Source of the DNA: Ornithinimicrobium sp. F0845
Lineage (GTDB): Bacteria > Actinomycetota > Actinomycetes > Actinomycetales > Dermatophilaceae
Length of the DNA stretch: 64,000 bases
Assembly: GCF_023015765.1 (NCBI RefSeq)
Contig: NZ_JALKAL010000007.1
Location: 247,145-311,144, forward strand
Reading direction: 5' to 3'
Under the pieces are notes generated by a model. It made no database searches, had not been told where the DNA came from, and saw only the letters and a program-made list of their open reading frames with translations. Each line of letters starts with the position of its first letter. The first letter of the stretch is position 1. A program made the translations under genes and the position numbers. Shown here piece by piece: positions 49,431 to 58,299 of this stretch.

Positions 49431-50063
49431 TCAGGTGGTCCGGCGCGCGAAGGTCAGGTGGGTGACGCCGCTGGGAGTGGCGACCGCCTCGATGTCGTAG
49501 GTGTCCTCGAGCGCCTCCAGCCCGTCCCACACCCGGACGCCACGACCCAGCACGATCGGGACCTGCACCAGGTGCAGGTGGTCGACGAGCCCGGCGGCGA
49601 CGAAGTCGCGCACGACGGTGGGGCCACCACCGATCCGCACGTCCAGACCGTCGGCTGCCGCACGGGCCAGGTCCAGTGCCGCTGCGGGTGTGGCGTCCAG
49701 GAAGTGGAAGGTCGTGCCGCCCTCCATCTCCACGGGCGGCCGCGGACGATGGGTGAGGACGAAGGTCGGCGTGTGGAAGGGTGGGTTGGGCCCCCACCAA
49801 CCGCGCCACTCCGGGTCGTCCTGCCAACCCGGCGGGCCGAACTTCCCCGCACCCATGATCTCGGCGCCGATGCCGACGCTGTGCTGCTGTGCGAGGGCGT
49901 CGTCGACCCCCGCCGCTCCCGCCGGGTCCCAGAAACGGGTGGCGAACATCCAGGTGTGCAGGCGCTCGCCGGCATGGCCGAACGGTGCCTGCTCCGACTG
50001 CGGCTCACCGGTGGCAAACCCGTCGAGGGAGAACGAGAGGTTGTGGACCCTGACGCGTGACAT
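49431..50063 (-). CDS. Dihydrofolate reductase-fold protein (RibD C-terminal domain)
   Basis: A 210-residue protein of the RibD_C/DHFR-like family. SFSLDGFATG at the start, FVLTHRPRPP in the middle, and DVRIGGGPTVVRDFVAAGLVDHLHLVQVP late are the NADPH-binding signatures. Similar stand-alone proteins reduce various substrates and are not folate enzymes. AAGGAG seven bases before the ATG. Confidence 0.88.
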   Translation of the reverse strand: MSRVRVHNLSFSLDGFATGEPQSEQAPFGHAGERLHTWMFATRFWDPAGAAGVDDALAQQHSVGIGAEIMGAGKFGPPGWQDDPEWRGWWGPNPPFHTPTFVLTHRPRPPVEMEGGTTFHFLDATPAAALDLARAAADGLDVRIGGGPTVVRDFVAAGLVDHLHLVQVPIVLGRGVRVWDGLEALEDTYDIEAVATPSGVTHLTFARRTT

Positions 50064-50130
50064 CTGCGAACTCCTTGCTCCGTGGGGGGCGTGCGCCCTC
50101 TAGGAGGTCAGACCATCGGCGTCGGAGAAC

Positions 50131-51477
50131 TCATCGGTGCGTGCCCACCGCCTGCGCCTCGTCCGCGCCGCGACCGGGCCGCGCCGGCACCCACCAGACG
50201 ATCAGCAGGCCGACCAGGACCAGCAGCGCTCCCGGTGCCGGGGCGAAGGTCAGGCCCGCCAGGGAGACACCGCCGCGCTCGAAGGGGTGGGCGAAGCCGG
50301 CCGAGGCCACCATCGTCATGCCGACGGCCACGAGCAGCGCGGCGGGCGCGGCCATGGGCGTGGCTGGCACGGCAGCCCGACTGGGCAGCCACTCGAGGAA
50401 GCTCAGCAGGCGCACCAGCACCGCCGTGACCGTGGCCGCCAGGACCAGCCAGAGGAGCTTGTGGGCCCACCACAGGCCGGTCCCCGGCTCGGGCAGCGGC
50501 ACCCCCACCCCCAGGAGCACGGCCGCGACGATGACGAAGGCGGTGAGGTGCCACAGGAAGATCGTCATCACCGACCGGTTGACCACGACGACCGCCAGCC
50601 ACGAGCGCTCGCGCTCCAGCCACCGGGTCAGCGCCGGCCTGGCCCACAACAGCAGCGAGATCTGGAGGACGCCGACGAGGATCACGCACACGCTAGGCGG
50701 CAGCATGTTGGACATCTCCTGCCCGGGCAGGCTGATCATGCTCACGGGGTAGGGCCCCAGCGAGGTGAGCAGCACCAGCAGTCCCACCGCTGCAGCCGCA
50801 CCAGCGGGCCAGACCCAGCGGGGCCACCGGGTGAGCCGCCCCCCGGCATACAGCATCCCGACCTCCTGGGCGAAACCGAAGACGAGCAGGTAGTTCAGGA
50901 ACCCGAGCCCGGCCCACGAGGTGTGCTGGGTGCGGTCCAGCAGGAGGACCAGGACCGGCAGCACGGTGACCAACAGCCACGGGTGCCGGCGGTGGACCTG
51001 CACCTGCACGGGCGCCACGAGCGCGAGCAGCAGGTAGACGGCCAGGAACCACAGGATCATCGCCGCGTTCTGACCCGCCGCGTCCACCAGGCCCTCGTCC
51101 ACCCCGACCGCGATGAGCACCACGCACAGCACCAGCCAGACGCCGATGAGGACCAGGCTGGGGCGGGTGACCCGCTCGACGCGGCCGACCAGGAAGGCCC
51201 GCACCCGGCCGGGACGGCGCAGAGCGAGGGCATTGGTGAAGCCGGCCGCGAAGAAGAACAGCGGCATCACCTGGAAGAGCCAGGTCAGCGGGTGCAGCCA
51301 GGTGGTGACCTCCATGATGTTGCCGACCCGCAGGCCGCCGTCGCCGGTCCGTTGCAGTGCCGCCATCGTCCAGTGACCCAGCACCACGACCACGATGCTG
51401 GTGGCCCTGACCAGGTCGATGAACCGGTCGCGGTCCGTGGATCGCGCCCGTGGGTGCGCCGACCGACCACTCTCCAT
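50131..51477 (-). CDS. Acyltransferase family 3 membrane protein
   Basis: A 448-residue protein with about eleven membrane segments. The N-terminal RDRFIDLVRATSIVVVVLGHW contains the catalytic His of the acyltransferase-3 family, and the QVMPLFFFAAGFTNALAL segment is conserved. Members acetylate or acylate sugars, glycans or small molecules at the membrane. It is divergent from the ATP-grasp pair, with only 35 bases between starts. ATG 51477 is used because CAGACT plus six bases precedes it. A GTG at 51483 is an alternative. Confidence 0.88.
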   Translation of the reverse strand: MESGRSAHPRARSTDRDRFIDLVRATSIVVVVLGHWTMAALQRTGDGGLRVGNIMEVTTWLHPLTWLFQVMPLFFFAAGFTNALALRRPGRVRAFLVGRVERVTRPSLVLIGVWLVLCVVLIAVGVDEGLVDAAGQNAAMILWFLAVYLLLALVAPVQVQVHRRHPWLLVTVLPVLVLLLDRTQHTSWAGLGFLNYLLVFGFAQEVGMLYAGGRLTRWPRWVWPAGAAAAVGLLVLLTSLGPYPVSMISLPGQEMSNMLPPSVCVILVGVLQISLLLWARPALTRWLERERSWLAVVVVNRSVMTIFLWHLTAFVIVAAVLLGVGVPLPEPGTGLWWAHKLLWLVLAATVTAVLVRLLSFLEWLPSRAAVPATPMAAPAALLVAVGMTMVASAGFAHPFERGGVSLAGLTFAPAPGALLVLVGLLIVWWVPARPGRGADEAQAVGTHR

Positions 51478-51500
51478 AGGCACAGTCTGTCAGCGGCCAC

Positions 51501-51506
51501 TAGTGT
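51501..51506 (+). promoter_or_regulatory. -10 element of the ATP-grasp pair (leaderless type)
   Basis: TAGTGT, six bases (tcggcc), ATG at 51513. The divergent acyltransferase has CAGACT placed symmetrically on the other strand. Confidence 0.6.
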
Positions 51507-51512
51507 TCGGCC

Positions 51513-52742
51513 ATGGTCAACGCTGCCTTCGTCGCACCGTTCCTGCTCGAGGCCACCAGCCACTTCGTCCTGGCAGCGGCGCGGGTCCCCGGGGTGCGGC
51601 TGGCAGTCATCACGACCACTCCGCGCGACCAGCTGTCCCCCGAGCTCCGCGAGGCACTGGCCGGCCACTGGCAGGTGGCCGACGGTCTTGACCCGCAGCA
51701 GCTGGTCGACGCGGTCCGTGGCCTGGAGCACCAGCTCGGACCGATCGAGCGGCTGGTCGGCATCCTCGAGCAGCTGCAGGTGCCGCTCGCCCAGGCCCGC
51801 GAGGCCCTCGGCATCCCCGGGATGGGCGTCGACGCCTCCCGCAACGTGCGGGAGAAGTCCCGCATGAAGCAGGTGCTGCGGGCCGCCGGTCTGCCGTGCG
51901 CCCGCCACCAGCTCGTCCACCGCACGCAGGAGGCGACGGCGTTCCGCGACCTGGTCGGCTTCCCGCTCGTCGCCAAGCCGCCGGACGGCGCGGGGGCCAA
52001 GGCGACCTTCCGGCTGGACACCGAGGCGGACTTCGACTCCTGGCTCGCGATGGCCCGGCGCGACCCGTCGGAGGTGTGGCTGCTCGAGGAGTTCCTCACC
52101 GGGCAGGAGCACACCTTCGACTCGGTGACGCTGGGCGGCCAGACCCTGTGGTCCTCGATCTCCGACTACGCCCCGCCGCCGCTGGAGGTGCTGCGCAACC
52201 CGTGGATGCAGTGGACCGTGCTGCTGCCGCAGGACATCAGTGGGCCGCAGTATGCCGAGATCCACCGGGTCGGTCCCGCCGCCCTCGCCGCGCTCGGGGT
52301 CGACGCGGCGTTCTCCCACCTGGAGTGGTTCGCCCGGCCCGACGGGTCGGTCGCGATCTCCGAGGTCGGGGCGCGGCCCCCCGGGGCGCAGCTGGCCGGC
52401 ATGATCGGCTTCAGCCACGATGTGGACTTCTTCACGCTCTGGGCACGCCTGGTCCTCCTGGGCGAGTTCGACCGACCGGAGCGGGTCTACGCCTGCGGCA
52501 CCGCCTACCTGCGCGGGATGGGACGCGGCCGGGTCCGCGCCGTCCACGGGGTCGAGGAGATCCAGCGGGAGCTCGGCGACCTGGTGGTCGCCGCCCGACT
52601 GCCGGCGCAGGGCCAACCCGCCTCCACGTCATACGAGGGAGAAGGGTTCATCACCGTCCGTCACTGGGACACCCACGTGGTGCAGGAGGCCCTGGACCGC
52701 ATCGTCACCGGGATCCGCGTCGAGCTCGTCGGGACCCGGTAG
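51513..52742 (+). CDS. ATP-grasp ligase (first of a tandem pair)
   Basis: A 409-residue ATP-grasp protein of the carbamoyl-phosphate-synthase-like type. The ATP site is PLVAKPPDGAGAKAT and EEFLTGQEHTFD, and the metal site is SEVGARPPGA. It has an N-terminal pre-ATP-grasp domain with weak similarity to the next protein, plus a C-terminal beta domain. It may join a carboxylic acid to an amino group. Substrates are unknown. The paralogue follows 51 bases later. Confidence 0.87.
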   Translation: MVNAAFVAPFLLEATSHFVLAAARVPGVRLAVITTTPRDQLSPELREALAGHWQVADGLDPQQLVDAVRGLEHQLGPIERLVGILEQLQVPLAQAREALGIPGMGVDASRNVREKSRMKQVLRAAGLPCARHQLVHRTQEATAFRDLVGFPLVAKPPDGAGAKATFRLDTEADFDSWLAMARRDPSEVWLLEEFLTGQEHTFDSVTLGGQTLWSSISDYAPPPLEVLRNPWMQWTVLLPQDISGPQYAEIHRVGPAALAALGVDAAFSHLEWFARPDGSVAISEVGARPPGAQLAGMIGFSHDVDFFTLWARLVLLGEFDRPERVYACGTAYLRGMGRGRVRAVHGVEEIQRELGDLVVAARLPAQGQPASTSYEGEGFITVRHWDTHVVQEALDRIVTGIRVELVGTR

Positions 52743-52793
52743 AGGACCACCCCAGTAGACAACTCTGCAGAGGACTCACGAGAGGAGCTGCCC

Positions 52794-54005
52794 GTGAACA
52801 TCGTCATGCTGTCGCCGGGTTTCCCGTTCGAGCAGGCCTACTTCACCCGCGCGCTCGCGCAGACCGGCGCCCGGGTGATCGGCGTCGGCGACCAGCCGGT
52901 CTCCCAGCTCCCGACCGAGGCACAGCGGCACCTGGCGCACTACGAGCACGTGTCGCTGCAGGACGAGACCGCCGTGCTCGCCGCGCTGCGGGGGCTCTCC
53001 CGGCACGTGGAGATCGACCGGGTGGAGTGCCTCTGGGAGCCGTATGTCGTGCTCGCCGCCCGCATCCGGGAGCACCTGGGGCTGCCCGGCATGAGCGTGG
53101 AGCAGGCCACCTGGTTCCGCGACAAGGAGGCGATGAAGCAAGTGCTCGACGCCGCCGGGATCCGGACCCCGCGGCACGCGTCGGCCCGGCCCGGCGCAGA
53201 GGTGTGGGAGGCGGCCGAGCGGATCGGCTTCCCGCTGATCGTGAAGCCGATTGCCGGCGCCGGGTCGGCCGACACCTACCGCGTCGACACCGCCGAGCAG
53301 CTGGCCGAGGTGCAGACGATGATCCGGCATGTGCCGCTGCTCAGCGTCGAGGAGTTCATCGACGGTCAGGAGTTCACCTACGACACGGTCTGCGGTGGCG
53401 GCACCGTGCTCTTCGAGAACATCGGCTGGTATCTCCCCCGCCCCCTCGAGCAGCGCAGTCACGAGTGGATCAGCCCCGTCACGCTCTCGTTGCGCGACAA
53501 GGAGGAGCCGCGGCTGGCCGGCGGCCTCGCGATGGGGCGCGCCGTCCTGGAGGCGCTGGGGTTCACCGAGGGCTTCACCCACATGGAGTGGTATCTCACC
53601 TCCGACGGCGAGGCCGTCTTCGGCGAGATCGGGGCCCGGCCGCCGGGCGCCCGCACCGTTGACGTCATGAACTACGCGACCGACGACGACCTCTTCCGCA
53701 CCTGGGCGCAGGCGATCACCACCGGCACCGCGCCGCCCGTGACCCACAGGTTCAATGCGGCCAGCATGTTCAAGCGGGCTCAGGGCAGGGGCCGGATCAC
53801 CCGCGTCGAGGGTCTGGAACGGCTCCTGCACGATCTCGGCGAGCACGTCTGCGTCGTGGACCTGCTGCCGGTCGGGTCGATGCGCCGGGACTGGCGGGCG
53901 ACCCTGCTCTCCGACGGGATGATCATCTATCGCCATCCCGACCTGGAGGAGACGCTGCGCATCGGCGACCGCTTCGGGCGCGAGCTGCAACTGTTCGCCG
54001 GGTGA
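52794..54005 (+). CDS. ATP-grasp ligase (second of a tandem pair)
   Basis: A 403-residue paralogue of the preceding gene. Equivalent motifs are PLIVKPIAGAGSADT, EEFIDGQEFTYD and GEIGARPPGA. The N-terminal domain begins NIVMLSPGFPFEQAYFTRAL, so different substrates or a paired reaction are likely. The GTG has GAGAGGAG six bases upstream. A stem-loop structure follows. The tandem arrangement suggests two consecutive ligations or a heteromer. Confidence 0.87.
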   Translation: MNIVMLSPGFPFEQAYFTRALAQTGARVIGVGDQPVSQLPTEAQRHLAHYEHVSLQDETAVLAALRGLSRHVEIDRVECLWEPYVVLAARIREHLGLPGMSVEQATWFRDKEAMKQVLDAAGIRTPRHASARPGAEVWEAAERIGFPLIVKPIAGAGSADTYRVDTAEQLAEVQTMIRHVPLLSVEEFIDGQEFTYDTVCGGGTVLFENIGWYLPRPLEQRSHEWISPVTLSLRDKEEPRLAGGLAMGRAVLEALGFTEGFTHMEWYLTSDGEAVFGEIGARPPGARTVDVMNYATDDDLFRTWAQAITTGTAPPVTHRFNAASMFKRAQGRGRITRVEGLERLLHDLGEHVCVVDLLPVGSMRRDWRATLLSDGMIIYRHPDLEETLRIGDRFGRELQLFAG

Positions 54006-54034
54006 GGGGCCGAGGTGAGGTGACCGAGGGGATG

Positions 54035-54072
54035 AGCCTCCCGCGGTGCACGACCGCGCCAGTTCGGAGGCT
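54035..54072 (+). terminator. Possible terminator after the ATP-grasp pair
   Basis: AGCCTCC (54035-54041) and GGAGGCT (54066-54072) enclose a second stem, CGCGGT/ACCGCG. It lies 30 bases past the stop and has no T-run. Confidence 0.4.
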
Positions 54073-54124
54073 GCTCGCGGCAAAACGAGGTGCGCAGAGC
54101 AAGAAGTCGTGATGCCATCGGGCC

Positions 54125-55015
54125 GTGACCTTCGCCCTGGAGACGCCCGCTGTCGATGACCTGGACCGCGTCCTGGAGGTGCTGCGCGAGTGGCAGCACC
54201 CGGACGCACCGTTCCAGCTGCACCCCGGGGACGTGGGGTGGTTCTGGCGGACCGGCGCGGAGACCACGGCCGCCGCGATCAGGACCTGGACCCGGGACGG
54301 GCGGACCGTTGCCGTCGGGCTGCTGGATGGGGCCGACCTGCTGCGCCTCGCCATCGCCCCCGACCTGCAGCAGGACGAGGCACTGGCTGGGCAGGTGGTC
54401 GCCGACGTCAGCCAGCCGGACCGCGGTGTCCTGCCCGAGGGCACCGTGTATGTCGAGTCGCCGGTCGGCGCGCTCGTCCAGGACGCCCTGGGCCGGGCCG
54501 GGTGGCCGGCCGATGAGCCGTGGACGCTGCTGCGGCGTGACCTCTCCACTCCCGTGGAGGATGCCGGACTGCGGGTCGAGGTGGTCAGGCCGCAGCGCGC
54601 GTCTGCGTGGACCGCCGTGCACAAAGCGGCGTTCGGCACTCAGCTGAGCCACGAGCAGATCACCGAGCGCTGGCACGGCCTGGCGAGCGGGCCGGCCTTC
54701 GCCGACGCCCGGTGCCTGCTCGGTCTCGACGAACGGGGCAACGAGGTCGCCGCCGTCATCGTGTGGTCGGCAGGTCCTGGCAGGTGTGGTCTCATCGAGC
54801 CGATGGGAGCCCACCCCGAGCACCGCGGGCACGGCCACGGGCGCGCCATCACCGTCGCTGCTGCCGCTGCCCTGCAGGAGATGGGCGCCGCGGCCGCCGT
54901 CGTCGGCACCCAGTCCTCGAACGTCGGCGGCGTCGCCACCTACCGCTCCGGCGGCTACCAGGAGATCGCGCAACGTCTGGACCGCCGCCGGGACCGGCCT
55001 GCAGACGGGGAGTGA
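54125..55015 (+). CDS. GNAT family N-acetyltransferase (tandem GNAT fold)
   Basis: A 296-residue protein with two GNAT-like halves. The second contains the acetyl-CoA loop PEHRGHGHGRAI and a GLIEPMGAHP beta-4 strand. The first half (about 1-140) is degenerate. The substrate is unknown. The GTG start lacks a ribosome-binding site and no good -10 was found. It follows the ATP-grasp pair, separated by a stem-loop. Confidence 0.85.
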   Translation: MTFALETPAVDDLDRVLEVLREWQHPDAPFQLHPGDVGWFWRTGAETTAAAIRTWTRDGRTVAVGLLDGADLLRLAIAPDLQQDEALAGQVVADVSQPDRGVLPEGTVYVESPVGALVQDALGRAGWPADEPWTLLRRDLSTPVEDAGLRVEVVRPQRASAWTAVHKAAFGTQLSHEQITERWHGLASGPAFADARCLLGLDERGNEVAAVIVWSAGPGRCGLIEPMGAHPEHRGHGHGRAITVAAAAALQEMGAAAAVVGTQSSNVGGVATYRSGGYQEIAQRLDRRRDRPADGE

Positions 55016-55093
55016 GGCGGACGGGCGGCGGATCAGCGTGAGAGGACCTGAGGAGCACCCGACCCTCGCGCCCGTCGCTGACCCGGCCCACGG

Positions 55094-55099
55094 CATACT
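55094..55099 (+). promoter_or_regulatory. -10-like element before the thioesterase
   Basis: CATACT would start transcription near 55106 and give a 30-base leader carrying AAGGAG (55121-55126) ten bases before the ATG at 55136. Confidence 0.4.
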
Positions 55100-55135
55100 G
55101 CCAGGCAGACCCCTGATGTGAAGGAGCACCTGCCG

Positions 55136-55906
55136 ATGGCGTACTTCGAGCGGCTCAGCCCCACCGCCTTCCGGGCTACCGAGCACGTCAGCGGCGCCTG
55201 GGACGAGGCGACGCAGCACATCGCACCCGCTCTCGGCCTCATGGTGCACGTGGTGGAGGCCGACCGGGACGCCCGCCGTGACGACGGGCTGGTGGTGGGG
55301 CGGCTGTCCTACGACATCCTGGGCACCATCCCGGTCGACGAGATGGACTCGACGGTCACCGTGCTCCGGCCGGGCCGCACCATCGAGCTCGTGGAGGCCC
55401 GGTTGAGTCACGCCGGTCGCGACGGGGTCGTGCTGCGCGCGTGGCTGATGCAGCCGGGTGACACCCACGCGCTGGCCGCGACGCCCCTGCCCAGGATCCC
55501 GGGACCGGACGACATGCCCGCGTGGGACCCGAGCTCCGAGTGGCCGGGCGGGTTCATCGCCTCGGCACAGGTGCGCCGCGCGCAGGTGGAGCCCGGCCGA
55601 GCCGCCTTCTGGGTCCGGTCAGATCGCGAGCTCGTGGCGGGCGAGCCGGTCAGCCGGCTCGCGCACGCAGCCCGGCTGCTCGACATCGCCAACGGGATGA
55701 CGGTGCGCGCCAGTCCGCGGGAGGTGCTGTTCCCGAACATCGACCTCACGGCCCACTTCTTCGCCCAGCCGGAGGGTGAGTGGCTCGGCTTCGACACCTC
55801 GGTCAGCTTCGGCGCGACCGGTGTCGGGCTGACCTCCACCGTGCTGCACGACGTGACCGGGCCGGTGGGCACGATGTCGCAGGTGCTTACGGTCCGGCCC
55901 TCCTGA
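55136..55906 (+). CDS. Acyl-CoA thioesterase-like protein (double hotdog)
   Basis: A 256-residue protein composed of two hotdog folds, TesB/thioesterase-like group. The first half includes HIAPALGLMVHVVEAD and RLSYDILGTIPVDEMD, and the second carries FPNIDLTAHFFAQPEGEWLGFDT, the usual acyl-CoA-binding layout of TesB-like proteins. It probably hydrolyses acyl-CoA in the cytosol. The ATG at 55136 follows AAGGAG. Its stop is 6 bases from the convergent SulP gene. Confidence 0.85.
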   Translation: MAYFERLSPTAFRATEHVSGAWDEATQHIAPALGLMVHVVEADRDARRDDGLVVGRLSYDILGTIPVDEMDSTVTVLRPGRTIELVEARLSHAGRDGVVLRAWLMQPGDTHALAATPLPRIPGPDDMPAWDPSSEWPGGFIASAQVRRAQVEPGRAAFWVRSDRELVAGEPVSRLAHAARLLDIANGMTVRASPREVLFPNIDLTAHFFAQPEGEWLGFDTSVSFGATGVGLTSTVLHDVTGPVGTMSQVLTVRPS

Positions 55907-55912
55907 GGCAGC

Positions 55913-57601
55913 TCAGCCGGCGGAGATCACCGAGGCGGTGCTCCCGGCGGCGCGGCTCTCGCTGGCACGGCTCTCGGCGCTGCGCCGGACGTGGCTGCGG
56001 GCGTGCTCCAGCGCGGGCGGGAACTCGTCGAACAGGTGGCGCCGATCCCGTAGCGCGTCGATGACGCCGACCGAGCGCATCAGGGCCATGTGCCGGCTCG
56101 GCACGCCCTTGATCAGCACCGTGACGCCCTGCTTCTCGAGCGCCCGCACGATTTCGGCCAAGGTGTTGGCTCCGGTGGCGTCCAGCGTGCGGAGCTGGGA
56201 GAAGGCCAGGATGACGACCTCGACGTCGCCCTCCGCGCTGACGTCGCTGCGCACCCGCTCCGCCGCACCGAAGAACATCGATCCGGTCAGGCGGTAGACC
56301 GAGATTCGTGCGTCGGCCGGGTCCGGGGCGCTGTCGATCGGCTCAATGCGCACCCCGCTGGTCCGGGCCACCGCGCGCAGCGCGAACACCGCCGCGACCG
56401 CGATCCCGAACTGGACCGCCTCGATGAGGTCCACCATCACCGTGATCACCATCGTGAGCAGCAGCACCGCCGCGTCGGAGCGGGTGGAGCGCAGGATCGT
56501 CCGCGCCTCGCGGAACGGGACCATCCGCACCGCGGTCAGCATGAGCACGGCAGCCAGCGCGGCCATCGGGATCCGCGAGACGGGACCGGAGGCCAGATAG
56601 ATGACGCCGAGCAGGACGAGGGAGTGGGTGATGACCGACAGCCTGGTCCGACCGCCCGCCCGCACGTTGACCGCGGTCCGCGCGATCGCGCCCGTGGCCG
56701 GGATGCCGCCGAAGGCACCCGAAGCCATGCACGCCATGCCCTGGCCCACGAGCTCGCGGTCGGGGTTGTAGCGCGCGTCGCCGGACAGGTCGACCGCGAC
56801 CCGCGCAGAGAGCAGGGACTCGATCGCCGACAGTGCGGCGACGGCGAGCGCCGCGGTGAGCAGCGTCTGCAGCACGGCGGGGTCGATCGTCGGCAGCGTC
56901 GGGACGGGCAGCGACGAGGGGATCTCCCCGATGCGCGCCAGCGGCAGGTTGAGCAGTTCGGCGATCACGGTGACCAGCACGATCGCGAGCAGGGACACCG
57001 GGAACCGGTCGTTCCACAGCGGGACCACGAGCATCAGCAGGATGACGAACGCGACGGCGGCCAGCGCCCATGCCGCAGCACCCCAGTCGGCGTGCTGGAC
57101 GGCGTGGAAGGCCGCCACGACGGGCCGGGTGCCCACCTCGTCGGCCGAGCCCAGCACCAAGGGCACCTGCTGGAGGAAGATGATCATCCCGATGCCGGCC
57201 GTGAAGCCGGCGATGACGGGCCACGGCACCAGTCCGATGAGCTGCCCGAGCCTCAAGGCACCCGCCACCATCAGGAGCACCCCGGCAATGATGCCGACGA
57301 TCGCCAGCGCGGCGACACCGTGGTCGCCCACGATCGGCACGAGAACCACGGCCATGGCGCCCGTCGGACCGGAGACCTGGACGTTGGAGCCGCCGAACAC
57401 CGCCGCGACCAGCCCCGCGATGACCGCCGTGACGAGCCCCGCCGCGGCACCGGCGCCGGAGCTGATCCCGAAGGCAAGGGCCAGCGGGAGGGCCACGATC
57501 CCTACGGTCGCCCCCGCCGCCACGTCCGATCGCCAGTGCCGAGGGACGTCGGCGTAGTCACTCGCGGAGGGCAGCAACCCCCGCAGCGTAGCCAGGTTCA
57601 C
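55913..57601 (-). CDS. SulP/SLC26-family anion transporter with STAS domain
   Basis: A 562-residue membrane transporter. The core (about 20-410) has the SulP repeats, including DVAAGATVGIVALPLALAFG, GPTGAMAVVL and NRELVGQG-like segments (DRELVGQGMACMASGAFGGIPATGAIARTAVN in part). A cytosolic STAS domain covers about 430-535. It carries sulfate, bicarbonate or similar anions. The GTG start overlaps the ArsR gene stop (GTGA), so it is under the control of that repressor unit. Confidence 0.93.
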   Translation of the reverse strand: MNLATLRGLLPSASDYADVPRHWRSDVAAGATVGIVALPLALAFGISSGAGAAAGLVTAVIAGLVAAVFGGSNVQVSGPTGAMAVVLVPIVGDHGVAALAIVGIIAGVLLMVAGALRLGQLIGLVPWPVIAGFTAGIGMIIFLQQVPLVLGSADEVGTRPVVAAFHAVQHADWGAAAWALAAVAFVILLMLVVPLWNDRFPVSLLAIVLVTVIAELLNLPLARIGEIPSSLPVPTLPTIDPAVLQTLLTAALAVAALSAIESLLSARVAVDLSGDARYNPDRELVGQGMACMASGAFGGIPATGAIARTAVNVRAGGRTRLSVITHSLVLLGVIYLASGPVSRIPMAALAAVLMLTAVRMVPFREARTILRSTRSDAAVLLLTMVITVMVDLIEAVQFGIAVAAVFALRAVARTSGVRIEPIDSAPDPADARISVYRLTGSMFFGAAERVRSDVSAEGDVEVVILAFSQLRTLDATGANTLAEIVRALEKQGVTVLIKGVPSRHMALMRSVGVIDALRDRRHLFDEFPPALEHARSHVRRSAESRASESRAAGSTASVISAG

Positions 57602-58032
57602 TGCGCGGCTCCCCTGTCCGCGGTTCCCCCGTGGGCGGCGCCCACCTGCGCGGCGCCCACCTGGGCGGCGTCCAGCTGTGCGGTGTCCATCTGGATCGCC
57701 ATCGCCAACTGACCCTGCTGCGCGGTCAACCGGTCGACCAGGAACGACCGCGCCACCGCGAGCAGGTCAGCCACCTGCGGGTGGGCGAGCTCGTAGGTCA
57801 TGGTCTTGCCGACCCGGTGGGAGGTGACGACATGGTGCCGGCGCAGCACGCTGAGGTGCTGGGAGAGCAGGGACGCCTCAATGTCCAGAGCGCTGAGGAG
57901 GTCGCTGACAGGGCAGGGACCGTCGGCGACGACGAGCAGCTCGAGGATGCGCACCCGCACCGGATGGGCCAGCGCCTTGAACAGGTTGGCCTTGATCTCG
58001 TAGAGGGGCGCGTCGGGAAAGGCGTGGGGCAC
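57598..58032 (-). CDS. ArsR-family transcriptional regulator
   Basis: A 144-residue winged-helix repressor. The core is KANLFKALAHPVRVRILELL, SDLLSALDIEASLLSQHLSVLRRH (recognition helix) and GKTMTYEL. No CxC metal site is visible. The C-terminal 25 residues are Ala/Gln-rich (AQVGAAQVGAA). GTG 58032 has AGGA six bases upstream and is preferred. A farther ATG (58083) overlaps the promoter. The upstream region holds ACAATTG and CAATTGT half-sites. Confidence 0.85.
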   Translation of the reverse strand: MPHAFPDAPLYEIKANLFKALAHPVRVRILELLVVADGPCPVSDLLSALDIEASLLSQHLSVLRRHHVVTSHRVGKTMTYELAHPQVADLLAVARSFLVDRLTAQQGQLAMAIQMDTAQLDAAQVGAAQVGAAHGGTADRGAAQ

Positions 58033-58062
58033 GGAGATCCTGACGACGAAGAGGTTCGGAAC

Positions 58063-58096
58063 AACAATTGAACAGTTTAGCATATTCGCAATTGTT
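58063..58096. promoter_or_regulatory. AT-rich promoter/operator of arsR-sulP
   Basis: ACAATTG and CAATTGT occur in inverted orientation 18 bases apart, with TAAACT and TATGCT (minus strand) between them as candidate -10 elements. ArsR autoregulation is likely. The half-sites are each near-palindromic. Confidence 0.5.
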
Positions 58097-58299
58097 CGTT
58101 CGCCCGATGATGCGGGGCGGGAGCCCTGAGACGCGGACAGCGCTGCGGAACGGAAGGAATAGGTGAGAGCCACCTCCGGGGAGAGCTCGGCCAGCTCGTC
58201 GCCTTGACTAACCACGAACGACGGCTCGCAGTCTCTGTGGATAACTCCTGCACTCGACCGAGGCGTCGAGGCATGGTGGTCCCCATGGGGAAGACCACG

